Source of the DNA: Ricinus communis
Lineage: Eukaryota > Streptophyta > Magnoliopsida > Malpighiales > Euphorbiaceae
Length of the DNA: 64,000 bases
Assembly (NCBI RefSeq): GCF_019578655.1
Contig: NC_063265.1
Location: 19,516,285-19,580,284, forward strand
Direction: 5' to 3'
Part shown: positions 28,301-41,066 of the stretch, one piece after another
How positions within the stretch are numbered: the stretch's first letter is position 1
How the letters are laid out: the number at the start of each line of letters is the position of its first letter
The notes under the pieces: model-generated
Databases searched by the model: none
Seen by the model: the letters and a program-made list of their open reading frames with translations, nothing else
Told to the model about the DNA's origin: nothing
Translations under genes and position numbers: made by a program

Positions 28301-28880
28301 AGATGATCAATAAGATAGTAGCAAAAGAAGGGACAGAAAACCCTGGACAAAAGTTCATTTCTTCTCATAAATATTTCACCAGTAGAGGCTGCTTATATAG
28401 CAGCAACTACAAAAGCAAAACAACAAAAATAAACATCAAACTTGAAGTGGACAAAATTCCAGGGTTTCTAAGGACTTGCACACATTTACACCTAACATAA
28501 AGTTTTCAGAATCAATAAAAAATATGGCTGCTATTGTTAGCTCCAAAGTACCATGAAAAATTATATCTCAACGCTTCAACCCTTTTTTTTCTTTTAATCT
28601 TTTTCTAAACAAGTGGTGTCAAGCAAGAGAAACCACAGCGGATCCTCAACCTCAATATTACGGGAAGATGCAAAGATTAATTGCTCCCTGTTAATATTAT
28701 CAGATCACAAGGTTGACCCTTGTGCTTAAGCTAAGAACCTCATGTATCATTGGCTAAGAAACCGCACTACTCGAGTATATCTTGCCAAGAGATAGAATCA
28801 GTTGCATGAAGCGGAAGTGGAAGTGGAAAATGTGACAAGAGACAGTATGGTACGGAGATACAGAATGAAGTGCTAGAAAA
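25344..28880. other. EFR3-like 3' UTR and intergenic spacer
   Basis: The 3' UTR probably extends to about 25930, where AATAAAAACATGG gives a polyadenylation-like signal. From about 26100 to 26900 the sequence is extremely AT-rich. A TA-rich microsatellite sits at about 27415-27450. Between 27500 and 28870 composition is more even but no ORF has a recognised domain; the 104-aa frame at 28186-28500 shows no family features and I do not call it. Confidence 0.4.
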
Positions 28881-31800
28881 ACGTCATATATTTATAGATT
28901 TATTTATGAATTTATTTATTTATACAAACACTTTAATAATATTAATATTAGTAATTCAGAAAAATAATTATACAATAAGAAAAAGTTGAAAATCACATGT
29001 AATTAGAAAGATAAATAAATTAAAAATTCTTCTTAAAGTAGAATATTTAATTAAATAGAAAAAAATATCATCTCTAAAAGAAAAAGATCGAAAATCAATG
29101 TCAAAGTAGAAAATCTAATTAAATAGGAGTTCTTTTAAGAGTTTCTAAAAATAAATATAAATAAATAAATAAATGTCTCTTAAAGTTTTTAAAATATATC
29201 TAAAATTTTTCAAAAAACTTTAATTTTTGAATCATGTCTGACGCGTAAATATACTCTATTCTCTTTTTTATTTTATACAACTCTTATTATTCCAATAGAT
29301 ATTTAAGAGGATATATGCAATTAATACTTTTATCAATCTTTTTTAAATAAGTTACTTTTAATATCGGAGTTTATAGACTTTTGTTGATGTATATTGATCA
29401 TCACTAACTATTATTTCTATATTAATCAATCATTTAAAAATTAAATTAATCGTTATATATTTATTGTTTTTTTTTCTTACGTTTACTAAGCATTGTTCCA
29501 TATAATATTATCTGCAACTTCATACACAAATAATAAATTTTATATTATTATTGTGTTAAATTCAAATCTACTTAAACTTTCTTCCTCATAATATGAATAC
29601 TATTATTTTGTCAAGATCAATAATATCGTTCCAAAAAGAAATGGTTATATCATAATTTATTTTTAATTAAATCACTAAGTGTATGTTCATATCCGTTGTA
29701 TTGTGTGCATTACTTATTCGATGAATACCTAAATCAACAACAATATCTCCTATCAATATAAACAATTATCAAAATGATATTTCTAGTAAAACCTACAAGT
29801 TCATGGTTGGGTTGCTTACTCAAAACAATCCTTTAAAAATTACTAACTTTTCACTTGAAATTCATATTTGTATTAGGGCTTTTCTTAAAATCAAATTAAA
29901 TACTCTTGGTGAATTACTTTTTTATTTGTATTTGTGAGTTCAAGAAAATATTATTAGTGAATAATTTTTAGATTTTATGTTTTAATCGATCTATTTTTCT
30001 TTTTAAGATGGAGAATATAATGAAGAAGAATAATGATATTAGTGCAAGATAATTTAAGAAGAAAAAAAAATTAGAATAATTTTTTTTTTTTAAATCTTAA
30101 AGGAAAGTGAAAGAAAAATTTTGAGATTTTTTATTTATACTACTATATAAAAAGTCATTCAAAGTATATAAATGTCTATATTTATAACATTCAATGGCTT
30201 TTTTAATACCAATTTACTTTTACAACCTTTACAAAAGTTGTAATTGAATGTTCTATAAATTCTATAAACTTTTTAGGGATAAATACAAAAAAAAGACATG
30301 TGATTTTACTATTTTACAACTTTGAGTATTTAATTTTTTCCAAACAAATAGAAATATATAGGAGTCTCGATTCGCAAGAATTTAAACACTTTTACTCTGA
30401 TCAAACATCATTATCATGTTGTTTTTATTTAATAATGTGAGTTTGGTGCTTAATAACTCCTAATTTCATTGTTTGACCATTGATGTCTCAAACTTAATAC
30501 TCACAAGTATACGAACCGAATGATAGTGCAGGCAAATTTATTATGAGATCGATCGCACAAGAAATTATAGAGCATATATTATAAAGACCAACTATTTCAT
30601 AAAAAATACTAAAAATAAATCTAAACACTCTAATCCAATGTTTGAGAAAAGTTTAAAAGTTTATAAAAGAAATTAAACAAATCAGAAAATAAATATGCAA
30701 ATGGAATGATTAATATAAACTATATGATAAAATAGCATTTAGTCTAGCTTATATTTAATAATCTCTTATTTTTCTTTAATTCCAAATATAATGAATGAGA
30801 TGGTGATATGCCTTTTTCCTAAGTCACTCAAGCTAATGATGCAACCTAGATTTCTTTTATAGATTAAAGTAAAGATGGTGTTTCTAATACTTTTAACCTT
30901 AAGATTTTCATAATAAATATTACTATTAAATTAATATGATAGTCAATCAACAATAATAGATGAAACTAATACAAGTATGAAAGTAAAAAAAGCATTTATT
31001 AAACTCATAATAAATAGAGTTCATACATAAGTAAAAAGATAAAGTAAACACTTATAGTACTTAGCCTAACATATTTAATCCAATGGTCATCGTAATAAAA
31101 TAGAAAGACATAAGAAATAATAAACAGAAAATTAAAACTCCCTCAAAATTCAGAAGTTCTTCAAGGAATGAAGAAGATTGATCATCACTCTCCACGTCCT
31201 GAAAAGCTTCTTTGATCCTTGAAAGAATAATGCAAAGCTAACTAAGAGTTGTAGAAGATGAATGTAAAGAATTCACGGAGACAAGAATAATAGATCCTTC
31301 TTTTCTTTTTTGTTGTTTTATTGATCTTCACTTCTTATAGAGATTTTTTTTGCGGAATCCTTCTCTAAGCACAACTGTACTATAATTATCCTCTTAACTA
31401 TCCTAAACAAAATAAATAACTTAAAAGATTTTTATCATTAATTACATAGTAATTAATTAATTTTTCTTTGTGGACCTTCATATATTTGGCTGGACCTACA
31501 AAAATTAGAAGTCCACGTGTCTTTTTTTAAGCCTTCACAGCAGCAGTGCAATTAAAGTCCATTTACAAATATTTAACTCATATTCTCCCTCTTTAGCTAT
31601 TATTATATGAAATTAGACAATAAAACTAAAATGAGATAAAAGTATATATTTCTCATATATTATATATATAAAACATACTAATAAATCACTAAAATACCTC
31701 AAATATATATTTATAATATAATCCTATCAACCATTAAACTGCAATTTAAAAAATTACTACTCCATGAAATCGATTTGACAGTAAAACAACAATATTTTGA

Positions 31801-32150
31801 ATTGTTAAAGTTCTGATCATATTATCAAACACGAAAAATATAATATGATAAAAGATTGAAGTGTGATAGCTAAATCATTGTCAATTAATACTTTTTAACA
31901 GTGAGATTTTTTTTTCGCAATTTTTAATCACATACATTTTTTGTCTAAAAGAATTTACATATTGAAAATTATTAAATAATAAAATTATATAGTATTATTT
32001 TATATTTATCCCAACTTTTTAAAGTCTTCAATGTCTTCAATGTCGTATTGAATAACTTTTCAATTCTATCAAAATCTTAGCAATTCAGTTCTATCAGAGT
32101 CGTAAATTCTCTTAATCCAATATACCCCTCTTAGTTTATTTGTTGTTTCT
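28880..32150. other. AT-rich gene-free block with probable transposon debris
   Basis: No coding frame is seen over 3.2 kb. The part at about 30470-31600 contains TACTCACAAGTATACGAACC and, further on, GATTGATCATCACTCTCCAC; this layout resembles a dispersed plant repeat of uncertain class that I have seen in many genomes, but I could not define its ends. The rest is low-complexity A/T sequence. Confidence 0.35.
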
Positions 32151-33516
32151 CACTTATCTGCAGAACGAGGTGACTGGCCAGAAATCTTTAAACTCAAGTT
32201 TTCTGTTGGCAACCACAAGCATTATGAAACATCACAAGTATTAAAAAGGGCAGCTGGTGCTATCAAAGAAGATATCATCTTAGGAGTGTTTTGACTTGAG
32301 AATCTTTCTGTAAAATTAGTAACATATTCAAGCTAAAACCTTACTTTTACCAAAGGACACATCAAAAGTATGCTCAAACTTCACAGTTGGAAGAAGTCGA
32401 GAGCAATTTAGGATGTATGGTACTACCGAACTTGGAGAAAAACCTGCAGCTGTGTCTAGTAGGGATCATCTGCAGGAAATATCATATCTAAAACAAGCAG
32501 CAGTTAGTACTATTTTAGTACTGATATCCAATTTCAAGCATACAAAACTTCTGAAGGTAAAATCATGTTGCATCTGTAAGAAATATCCCTATATAAACAT
32601 CTCAAATCACATCCAACAATGGACTATCTTTGCAGAGGGCTCCAAAGTGGGAAACAAGTCAGTAATTGTTTTCCTGATTGAACCAGAAAGACAACCAGCC
32701 TCTACTGTTTAAGTAACAATTTTCCTCGTGTTATGTACAGTAAACTTTCGGCCATAAGCTTAATCCACTGGAGGTGAATTCTCTGAGCATACAAGGACCA
32801 TTGCACTGTTAAGAACTTCTCATAAAAAGAACTCCAAGCAGAAGAAAATAGTATATCAATTCCCAACTCTAAAAGCCCTCGAGTTATACATAGGAAAATG
32901 CAGGTAACAGGAAAAGAACATGTAACAAAAATTCCAACACCAACTAGAAAAATAGTTCCCTTTTCAATCAGTTTTTTTTTCTTTAATTCAAACTTCCTTT
33001 TCAGTTATTAGGCCTTACTTAATGTCACAGCGAACAGCCATACCCCTTGCAATGTCATGCTAGTAAAATAAATGGAACTAAGTATTCTGGAGATCAAAAA
33101 TTAAGATTTCAAAGGATTTGAGAGTATGAAGGAACTTCGTTAAAAGAGACACTATAATTGATTGTTGAGTTGACATATATATCCAACAGAAATCTCAGCA
33201 ATCGGAAGCTCAAGCATTACAATTGCAGCCCTACTATGCAACAGAAACTCAGTGATCTTTCTAATGTAGCAATCTCTTTCTTTAACCCACCACATATTCT
33301 GTCTCCAACTCAAAAAGTTCACATGCTGCCATTGCTCAAAAACAGTTTAGTACATAGCAAGAAGACAGAATAAAACCTGAACCAACATGTACAGACTCCT
33401 TAGCCTTCCAGGTAAGAATTTCCGAATTGAATTGAATATTGAAAAAAGTTCCCATAAGGTGAGCCATTTACCAGATTCGTGGCGGAAACGCGTGTAACTG
33501 AAATGATAAACTTCCA
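32151..33516. other. Spacer and 3' UTR of the PXC3-type gene
   Basis: More even base composition than the block to its left. The part next to 33517 is the expected 3' UTR of the minus-strand receptor gene. A 99-aa frame at 32413-32712 has no recognisable domain. Confidence 0.4.
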
Positions 33517-36500
33517 TTAGTTTTGCTTTATTTCTTGAAGCATTTCAACTACCTTCTTCATTTTCGGTCGTTTGGCTGGTGTGCTGTCTGTGCAGAGTAA
33601 TGCCACCTTAAGGGCTGCCAGCATTTCTCTCCTCCAACCAAAGGAAACTGTGCTGAGTTTTGCATCAAGTATCTGCTCTGGAGTCTCTCCTCTTGCTGGA
33701 GCACCATGAACCCATTTCACCAAATCTACACCTTCACCAAATTCCTCATCAACAGGTAACCGGGTCGTTAGGATCTCAAGCAATACTACCCCATAGCTAT
33801 AGACATTTCCTGGTGCTGTAACTTGCATTGTGTATGCATATTCTGGATGGTGAGCAGAAACAGAATAATTATGTGAGAAAAAAGGATAACTTTTAGCTCT
33901 GAACACAAACACTTAATCTTTGATAGAATGAGTGAATCAATCTGGCTAACCGTGTAGACAAGGTAAAACCTAAAAATATTATTTTTAACAAGGAGAACAA
34001 TAGAATATTTAGAAACAATTTTAATTCCAAAACATTGCAGGCTTAGAGCTTTTAATTAGTCTATTATGAACTGCTAATTTCTGTTGGTCATATTGCTCTT
34101 ATGAATTCTTATATGTAGACTAGCTTAAACCATGCTGTATTTACTATCCTTTCATTTCAGTAAATAAAAATCAACAATCAGTGGAGGAAATAGACTAGAA
34201 TGAATAGACATTGAGGAAGTAATCCCAGTGCAACAGTTAAAGGTGCAAACATGCAGGATAAAACCAACAGTCACTTATGAAGATTCTAGGTCATGAATAA
34301 TCTAAGTCCAAGCATATAGAATCGAAGATGCCTACCTGGAGGAATATAACCAAAGGAGCCTGCAACAGCACTGATACTTGCAGTGCCTTTGGATGGGTCC
34401 AAGAGTTTTGATATCTCAATCTCCCCAACCAAGGGCCTGAAGTCAGCATCTAAAAGGACATTCCCTGAAGAAATGTCAAGGTGGATGATTGCCACATGAT
34501 GAAGAAAAGCCAATCCTTCTGCTACTCCTATGGCAATGGATAGCCTTGTCGGCCAGTCAGGTTCATAATCAGGTTGCTTGGTAGACTCATGAACAAGCTG
34601 AGCTAATGTCCCGTTGGGTAAATAATGATGCAATAAAAGAGCAACATCTTCATAAATTACATAACCAATAGGCCGCACTAGATTTTCATGACAGAGCTTG
34701 CTCAGCCTTTCAAGCTCCCTAATCATCTTGTTCTGGTGATGAATGATAGTCCTGTCCATTGATCTCAGTCTCCTCACAGATAATATCATCCCAGAAGGCA
34801 TAATTGCCTTGTAAACTGTGCTAAAAGTTCCATTAATGAGCTTATTTGAATCCTTAAGAGTAGCTTTAATAACAGCATCTAGATCTATTGCTTGTCTGAG
34901 ATTTTCAACAAAGACATGACCAGCTATTATTGTTGGTCGATCATTGTCTCCATCCTCGGCAACCCCTGCAGTCTTGGCTGCTTTTTCCTGTCTCTCTCGC
35001 ATCATAAAGAGCAAGACAACTACAGTTACCGAGACAAATACTGCCAAACCAGAACCAATTACAGCTAGTATGATCCTGTAAGAAACCTTGTGATGGTAAT
35101 TATCATGACCAGGAGCATATGAATTTCCACATGACAAGCTCAGTGGCTCTCCGCAGAGCCCTTTGTTTCCCAAAAAGCTTGAATTTGGACTCTTTTGGAA
35201 TGGTACAAATATGGGTACTGGACCACTAAGCAAATTATTTGAGAAATTAACCTCTATCAAGCTCAACATGCCTTTGAATGATTGTGGAATAAAACCAGAA
35301 AGCTGATTATTAGAGACATCCAAAGAAACCAGCTTGTCAAGTTTCCCTAATTCAGAAGGCAGTGGACCGTGGAGATGATTATAGCTTAAATTTAAGGCTA
35401 TCTGCAAGTTCCGGATGTGGCCAATCTCGGGAGGGATACTTCCAGTCAAGTAGTTGCTGCCCATTTGCAATTCCAGCAGTTTCAAGCAGTTTCCAATCTC
35501 ACGTGGTATCTCACCCTTTATTGAATTCTGACCCAAAAGCAAGTACTGCAATCTTGACATATTGCAAATGTCACTTGGTATACTGCCGTTAAATCTATTA
35601 TTGGTAAGATCCAGCTTGTTAAGACTCTTGCACCCAAGAATTGATTCTGGTATATCTCCAAACAGACTGTTACCTGAAAGAATCAATTCCTGCAAACTCG
35701 CGAGCTGTCCAAGCTCAGGAGGAATAACTCCAGTAAATCCATTTGAGGCCAGGTTTAGAAGGGTGAGATTTGAGCACCGAGCAAACTCCGAGATAATCTC
35801 ACCAGATAAATTATTATCATCTGCTTCAAAATAAGTGAGGCTACTAACGTTCCCTATAGCTTTAGGAATAACCCCTACAAGATCATTGTTCCCAATTCGG
35901 ATATTAGAAAGACTCCTGCAGTTTCCAACCAATTCAGGAAGTTCACCACTCAATCTATTCTGGGTAAGCACCAAAACTTCCAACTTGCCCATAGCAAAAA
36001 TGCTTTCTGGGATTGGCCCTTCAAGCTGGTTGGAATGAAGGTTCAACAACTTCAGCTCAGAAACCGAACCTAGATTATCAGGAATCTCACCACCCAATTC
36101 ATTCTCATAGGCAGTAAAAAATCTCAAACTTGTGAAATTACCCACCCAAGATGGAATGGAGCCATTCAAACTATTACTAGAAATTTGAAATTCCTCTAAC
36201 TTTTCTAGACCCTGAAGCTCATTAGGTATTTCTCCTGAAAGCTTATTGTTGGAAAGGTTCAATGATTTAAGGTTTCTAAGACTACCCAACTCCCTAGGAA
36301 TGAAACCTTCAAACTGATTCAAAGACAAATCAAGAAATTCAAGCTGAGACAGATTGCCAAAAGCTGAAGGAATGAAACCATGAAAGTTATTACTAGAAAG
36401 ATCAAGCTGCTGCAAAGCTTTGAGCTCAGAGATCAACGTCACATTACCTCTAAGGTCAAGCCTTGAAAGAACAAGCCTTTCTACAAAAGAATGATTCAAG

Positions 36501-36676
36501 TTGCACATAATGCCACGCCAGTTGCAGTAGTTTGTATTGTTGTCACCCCACCCAGGAACTTGAAGCTCTCTGTTAAGAGCTAACAGCGTAGCATGATCAT
36601 TGAACTGAGCAGTCACTAGATGGGATTTTGATAAAAACCCAACTATCAAAAGATAAGAAAAACATAAAATTGCCAT
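33517..36676 (-). CDS. PXC3: LRR receptor-like protein with degenerate kinase domain, PXC3 type
   Basis: Two exons on the minus strand, 36676-34336 and 33842-33517, spliced through PP|EYAYTMQ, give 888 aa (901 aa if the upstream Met at 36715 is used; the downstream Met fits the family's signal peptide and length). Order: signal peptide ending near VTAQ; N-terminal cap with YCNWRGIMC; a long run of plant-type LRRs (LxxLxLSxNxLxGxIP) to about residue 490; transmembrane helix about 532-557; intracellular kinase-like domain about 580-885. Arabidopsis PXC3 (At2g41820) belongs to the PXY/TDR-correlated group linked to vascular development. The kinase fold lacks key residues: Arg635 stands in place of the VAIK Lys, HLD734 replaces HRD, Ser736 replaces the loop Lys, and Gly751-Glu-Ile replaces DFG. 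It should therefore be a pseudokinase. The single intron in the activation-segment region is short (493 bp). Confidence 0.95.
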
Positions 36677-37008
36677 TGTTATTTTTCTTGCTGGATTAAG
36701 CGTTCTTAAATGCAAGAACTCAAAGTTTCTTTAAGCCAAAACTGGGGAACATTATTGTCTACTTCAAAATCGCACTTCTCTCCAATGATGTAATTGCTCT
36801 TTAGATCAAAGAATCACAGCGAAAAATCAGAACTTTGACCCAAAGAAGAAATAGCATTAATGAAGGCAAGAAATGCAAAACCCAAATCACTATTCAACAT
36901 TTAAAGAAAAACCCAGTTGAGATTTAGCGGGAATCAAAGAATGGGAAGAGCACAGAAAATCCCTTAAATTAAGTGTACTAATCAAAAGAAATGAATGTGA
37001 TTTGGAAA

Positions 37009-37009
37009 A

Positions 37010-37039
<30 letters not shown>
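37009..37039. repeat. (GAA)n microsatellite upstream of the PXC3-type gene
   Basis: An A run followed by AAG/GAA triplets about 340 bases upstream of the PXC3 start. On the minus strand it is a CTT tract, typical of leader regions in plant receptor-kinase genes. The wider segment 36900-37400 is purine-rich on the plus strand. Confidence 0.75.
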
Positions 37040-37041
<2 letters not shown>

Positions 37042-37399
37042 TACAAATACCCACATCAAAGGAGAGGCAAAAACAAGAACAAGAAAACAAAAGAAGCTCA
37101 AAAAGAGAGCTGCATTATAGAACATGGGCTGTATCTGTACACATTATCTCTGTTCATCAAACAGGAGCAAAGAAAAAAATGACAAAGATTAGAGAGACAC
37201 AGAGCTGATTAAGAGGGCGAAAGAAAGTGCAAGAATAAAGAAGCAAGAAAAGAGAGTACAAAAGAGTACTGTGTCTATGTTAATACTTGGTACAGGTGGT
37301 TTCTCAAGGGAAAGAAGAAAGAGAAAGAGAGAAGAAAGAGAAGTGTAATTGCATCTGTATCTGTGTCTCACGTAAAAAAGCTTTTTCACGAGAAAAGAT

Positions 37400-40300
37400 C
37401 AGTGTTGAGTGAATGAAGGCTGCATTAGCATAAAAGAAAAACAAAAATCTTTCTATTTTCTCTATTTACTTACTGCTTCAACACTGCTACTGTATTCTCC
37501 TATTATGGGTTCTCTTTTTTCTTTTTTTTTTGGGACAATCTTTTGATTCTTTCAAGACTCTTTGTTTATGTGTCTATACATTTTCAATTTTGTTAGCCCC
37601 ACTTTTTTGGACGGTCATGATCATGTCTCTGCTTTCTTTATTTCTTTCCGTCCCCTTTCTATTTTTCTTTCTAAAACATCTTCATGATATTAATGCTTCT
37701 TTCAAATTTAATTTATTTGACTTAGTTTCCATTTAAAATTAATTCATTTGTTAAAAATACAAAAGAAATTAAAGTAAAATAAGAAAGTAGATATCAAGTT
37801 TTCTTTGAATTCTAGTAGATTAAATATTTTAAATTTAAAAGAATTTTTTAAATACCACTATGGGTCTCATTTTTTTTAATTTTACTTTATAAGAAATTAG
37901 TTTATAAAAGAATAGAAAAAATTTCAGAAAACAAACCCTGTAATTCTAAAAATAAAAATTCTTATAAATTCAGGTAAGTCTAAATTAGTTATTGGTGATA
38001 ATTCAATTAAAAAGTATTCTTTATTTATAATTTCAATACTTTTATATTTTTATTTTTATTTTTATTTTTAAATTATTTATGAGCATATTCATTAATTTAT
38101 ATGTTTAATGTGTCTTTATTATGTAGATAAAAACTTGGTTCAATTAAAGAAAAAATGAGGACGTTAAAAATTAGTTTTGTTTCCATAAATATGATACATC
38201 AATTTTGAATCTACCGATTACGTATGTAATAAATAAATAAATTATCCAAAAACGAAGAGGAAAATTATTTGACAAGGAAACAAGTTTTGTCTGATCAGAG
38301 CATAAACCTAGGATACCCCAGTGAGGACATTATTTAATACGCATGAGGTGCATCATCCTCAATGGACATTCCCAGTTTTGGACTTCCACCTTTGCCAAAC
38401 AACTAAAATGAAGGTATTTGACGCCGTTCATTGCTTTGATCCGTCAAAACCATAGTTTAGTTTTTCTATTTTTCAAGGAATGATGTGATAAATTTAAATT
38501 ATATAAGAGTTTCTCATAAGACTTTATTATGCCGTGTAATATTTATTAAGAAAATCAATTTTTTGATATATTCAATTTACGACACCACTAAATCAATTAT
38601 ATAGGGATTTGTATCTTAATTAATTGGATCGTTAAATAATTTTATGACTGAACTTTCAGTTAATTTTTCTACTAAATATTGATTATTATAAATCATATAT
38701 ATTAATTATTATTATTATTATTATTATTAGCATTAAATTCAAAGTTTTTCTTTCTCAATCTAATAGTTTCAACTACAATTGATAAGAAATCTAAATCCAA
38801 GTGAAAACAAGGTTGTTAAAAATGGACAGTTTGTGGGATTAAAAGGGTCCCAAGACAAATTAAGATGTCTAATTAACTTAATTGGTGAGCTACATATTTG
38901 ATGGTCTATTTCAATCACTCTCACTTGTCTCTCTGTGTATATTTATATTTATAACCTTCCCATTATGTCATGTAAAGAAGGAAAATATGTTGGATTTTCA
39001 AGGGACAATTCTAGTTGTTCTGTTCTATCATGTGATGTTTGTTAAAAGATATATATATACTCTCTCTTTTTTGGCAACAAATGTAGGCCTTACCATACAA
39101 AATAATTAAATCGATTTTTCATGATAATGATAATAATGGCTTAACAAAATGATTTAAGAGGTTAGTCTTTCTCGCAGGGACACAAATTTTATTGATAAAT
39201 GAAATCCAAATGGGTGAAAGTAATATGTTTTAGTGCATTAATCCATTGATTTGGTTTTTGAACAAATTCAAGTAAAGTTGAAAGACACTCCATAAGTTTT
39301 TATATCTAGAGATTTAACTGATAGTTTTTTTTTCAATAAACAGTTATATTAAAGTGTTTGATAAAAACTTAAAAGACAACAGCTGATAGCTGATTTTGTT
39401 CCAATCAGCTATATTTTAAAACTTTTTCTTATTAGCTGATAGCTAATTTGATTTTTTTTTTTTATTTATTTAAATTATTATTATTCTTATTAAAAATTAT
39501 TAACTATAATTCAATTTAGATTGATTTCATATAATTAAATTTTTATATTTTAAAATAAATAATATTATTTTAAAATTATTTTAAATAGTTAAATAATATT
39601 AAACTAAATACAATTGAGCTAAAAAAATTAACTATAAATATTTTAATTATTTAATTTTATTAATTATATCATTAAATATAATATAATAAAATAAATTATA
39701 TTTAACGATAAATTATATCTTCAATAGTCATTTAATATACTAACAGCAACCACTAATAAAATTTTACTAAATGGTTTAATTTATCAGTCATCGGCTACCA
39801 GCTGCATTGATCAACTGAATCAATTAGACCCTTAATTTATATATTTAAATGTTATGAAATAGATTCTGGACATACATAATTTTATAATTAATAATCATAT
39901 TTTAGTAAATTAATTTTAAATGGTAATTAAAATAATTAGCCAGTCAATTATCAATGAGTCTACATATATAAATTTATCAAATTACATAAAGTTGAAATTT
40001 TGCCCAAGGAACCCATAAGAAATAGATATAGTGAGATAATTTACCCACTGAGGTGCCTCTTAAATTGCAAGCACATATTGGGAAAGGCAATTTCTGGGAT
40101 GAAATATTGATCATATGGAATTTCATTTCTGATGTATCATTGTCATTGGATGTAAGAAAAACAAGTACTGCACTGCTTGGAAAAAGGAAACGTGACAACC
40201 CACTAGGATTGAAACAAGTGGCGACATCCTTTCTTTCCTTTTTTTCCTTTATTAAAATAATTTAAGAGTTATATTCTCCCGTTTCAATTTTTTTTTTTAA

Positions 40301-40500
40301 AAAGAAATAGCTCTTAATTATATTTTATTATTTTATCTCTTTTATTTTTTTATCTTTTTATTTAAGAGTTACATTTTCTTTTCTTACTCATTTTTTTGTT
40401 AATAAAAAATTAGTTAGATAGTAAATTAGAAAGTATTTGTTAGAATACACTTACAATTCAAGACAAATTAAAATAAAAAGTTAATAAATGAGGAAGCATT
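37400..40500. other. PXC3 upstream region and AT-rich spacer
   Basis: The first several hundred bases hold the PXC3 promoter; I could not pick a reliable TATA box. An ATT triplet run lies at about 38700-38728. No coding frame is recognised. Confidence 0.4.
39300..39832. mobile_element. Probable hAT-like MITE
   Basis: An AT-rich segment has inverted subterminal blocks: AACAGCTGATAGCTGAT near 39378 and, inverted near the right end (about 39785-39810), TGCAGCTGGTAGCCGATGA when read on the minus strand. The right terminus ends AATTAGACCCTT, whose reverse complement starts AAGGGTCTAATTGATTCAG, a style of terminus common among plant hAT-derived miniature elements. Target duplication not resolved, so the limits are approximate. 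Confidence 0.4.
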
Positions 40501-40525
40501 TAGAGAGTATTTAGATAGAAAAATT

Positions 40526-41066
40526 ACAATAGATGTAATCATACTTCGCTAAACTATGAGCTACAGCATTTAAGGATGATGATGTAATAGAAAGAAAAAA
40601 ATGATAAGATATGAAGCATTTCAAATATTTTTTTCATTTAATTTTAATAGATCATCTTTTATTTGCATAAGAATTAAGAAATTTAATTTATTTTTTCAAT
40701 TAATACTATTACTTTTAATTATTTTTTACTAAAATACTTGTAATAGATTTTTTTAATACAATTAATTCAAATATCGATAAACTTATAAATCTATCTACAA
40801 TTTTTGAGATTTAATTAAAAAGAATAGATATAATCATGTTTCACTAAACTATGTACTACACCATTTAAGGATAACGCAACACAAAATAAATAAAAAAATG
40901 ATGAGGAGTGATCCAGCGAGCCTTAAGCATCTTGAATATTTTTTTCTGTCCACTTTAATATGCTATTTTTTAATTTACATAAAAATTAAAAAATTTATCT
41001 TTTTCAATTAATACTATTATTTTAAACTTTTTTTTACTAAAATAATTATAATAGACTTTTTAATGC
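40526..41066. repeat. Tandem pair of a dispersed AT-rich repeat (period about 300 bp)
   Basis: Copy 1 (about 40526-40760) and copy 2 (about 40821-41066) share, in order, ATAATCAT-CTAAACTATG, CATTTAAGGAT, AATTTTAATAGATCAT-like, AATTAAGAAATTT, TTTTTCAATTAATACTATTA and TTACTAAAATA-TTGTAATAGA. A related third copy flanks the TRIM element at 47046-47160. The repeat class is unknown to me. Confidence 0.7.

Noticed and set aside
28186..28500. 104-aa plus-strand ORF
   Set aside because: Composition is ordinary noncoding; no domain, signal peptide or homologous block recognised and no flanking exons.
35362..36038. Plus-strand ORFs inside the PXC3 exon
   Set aside because: They are antisense shadows of the leucine-rich repeat coding sequence.
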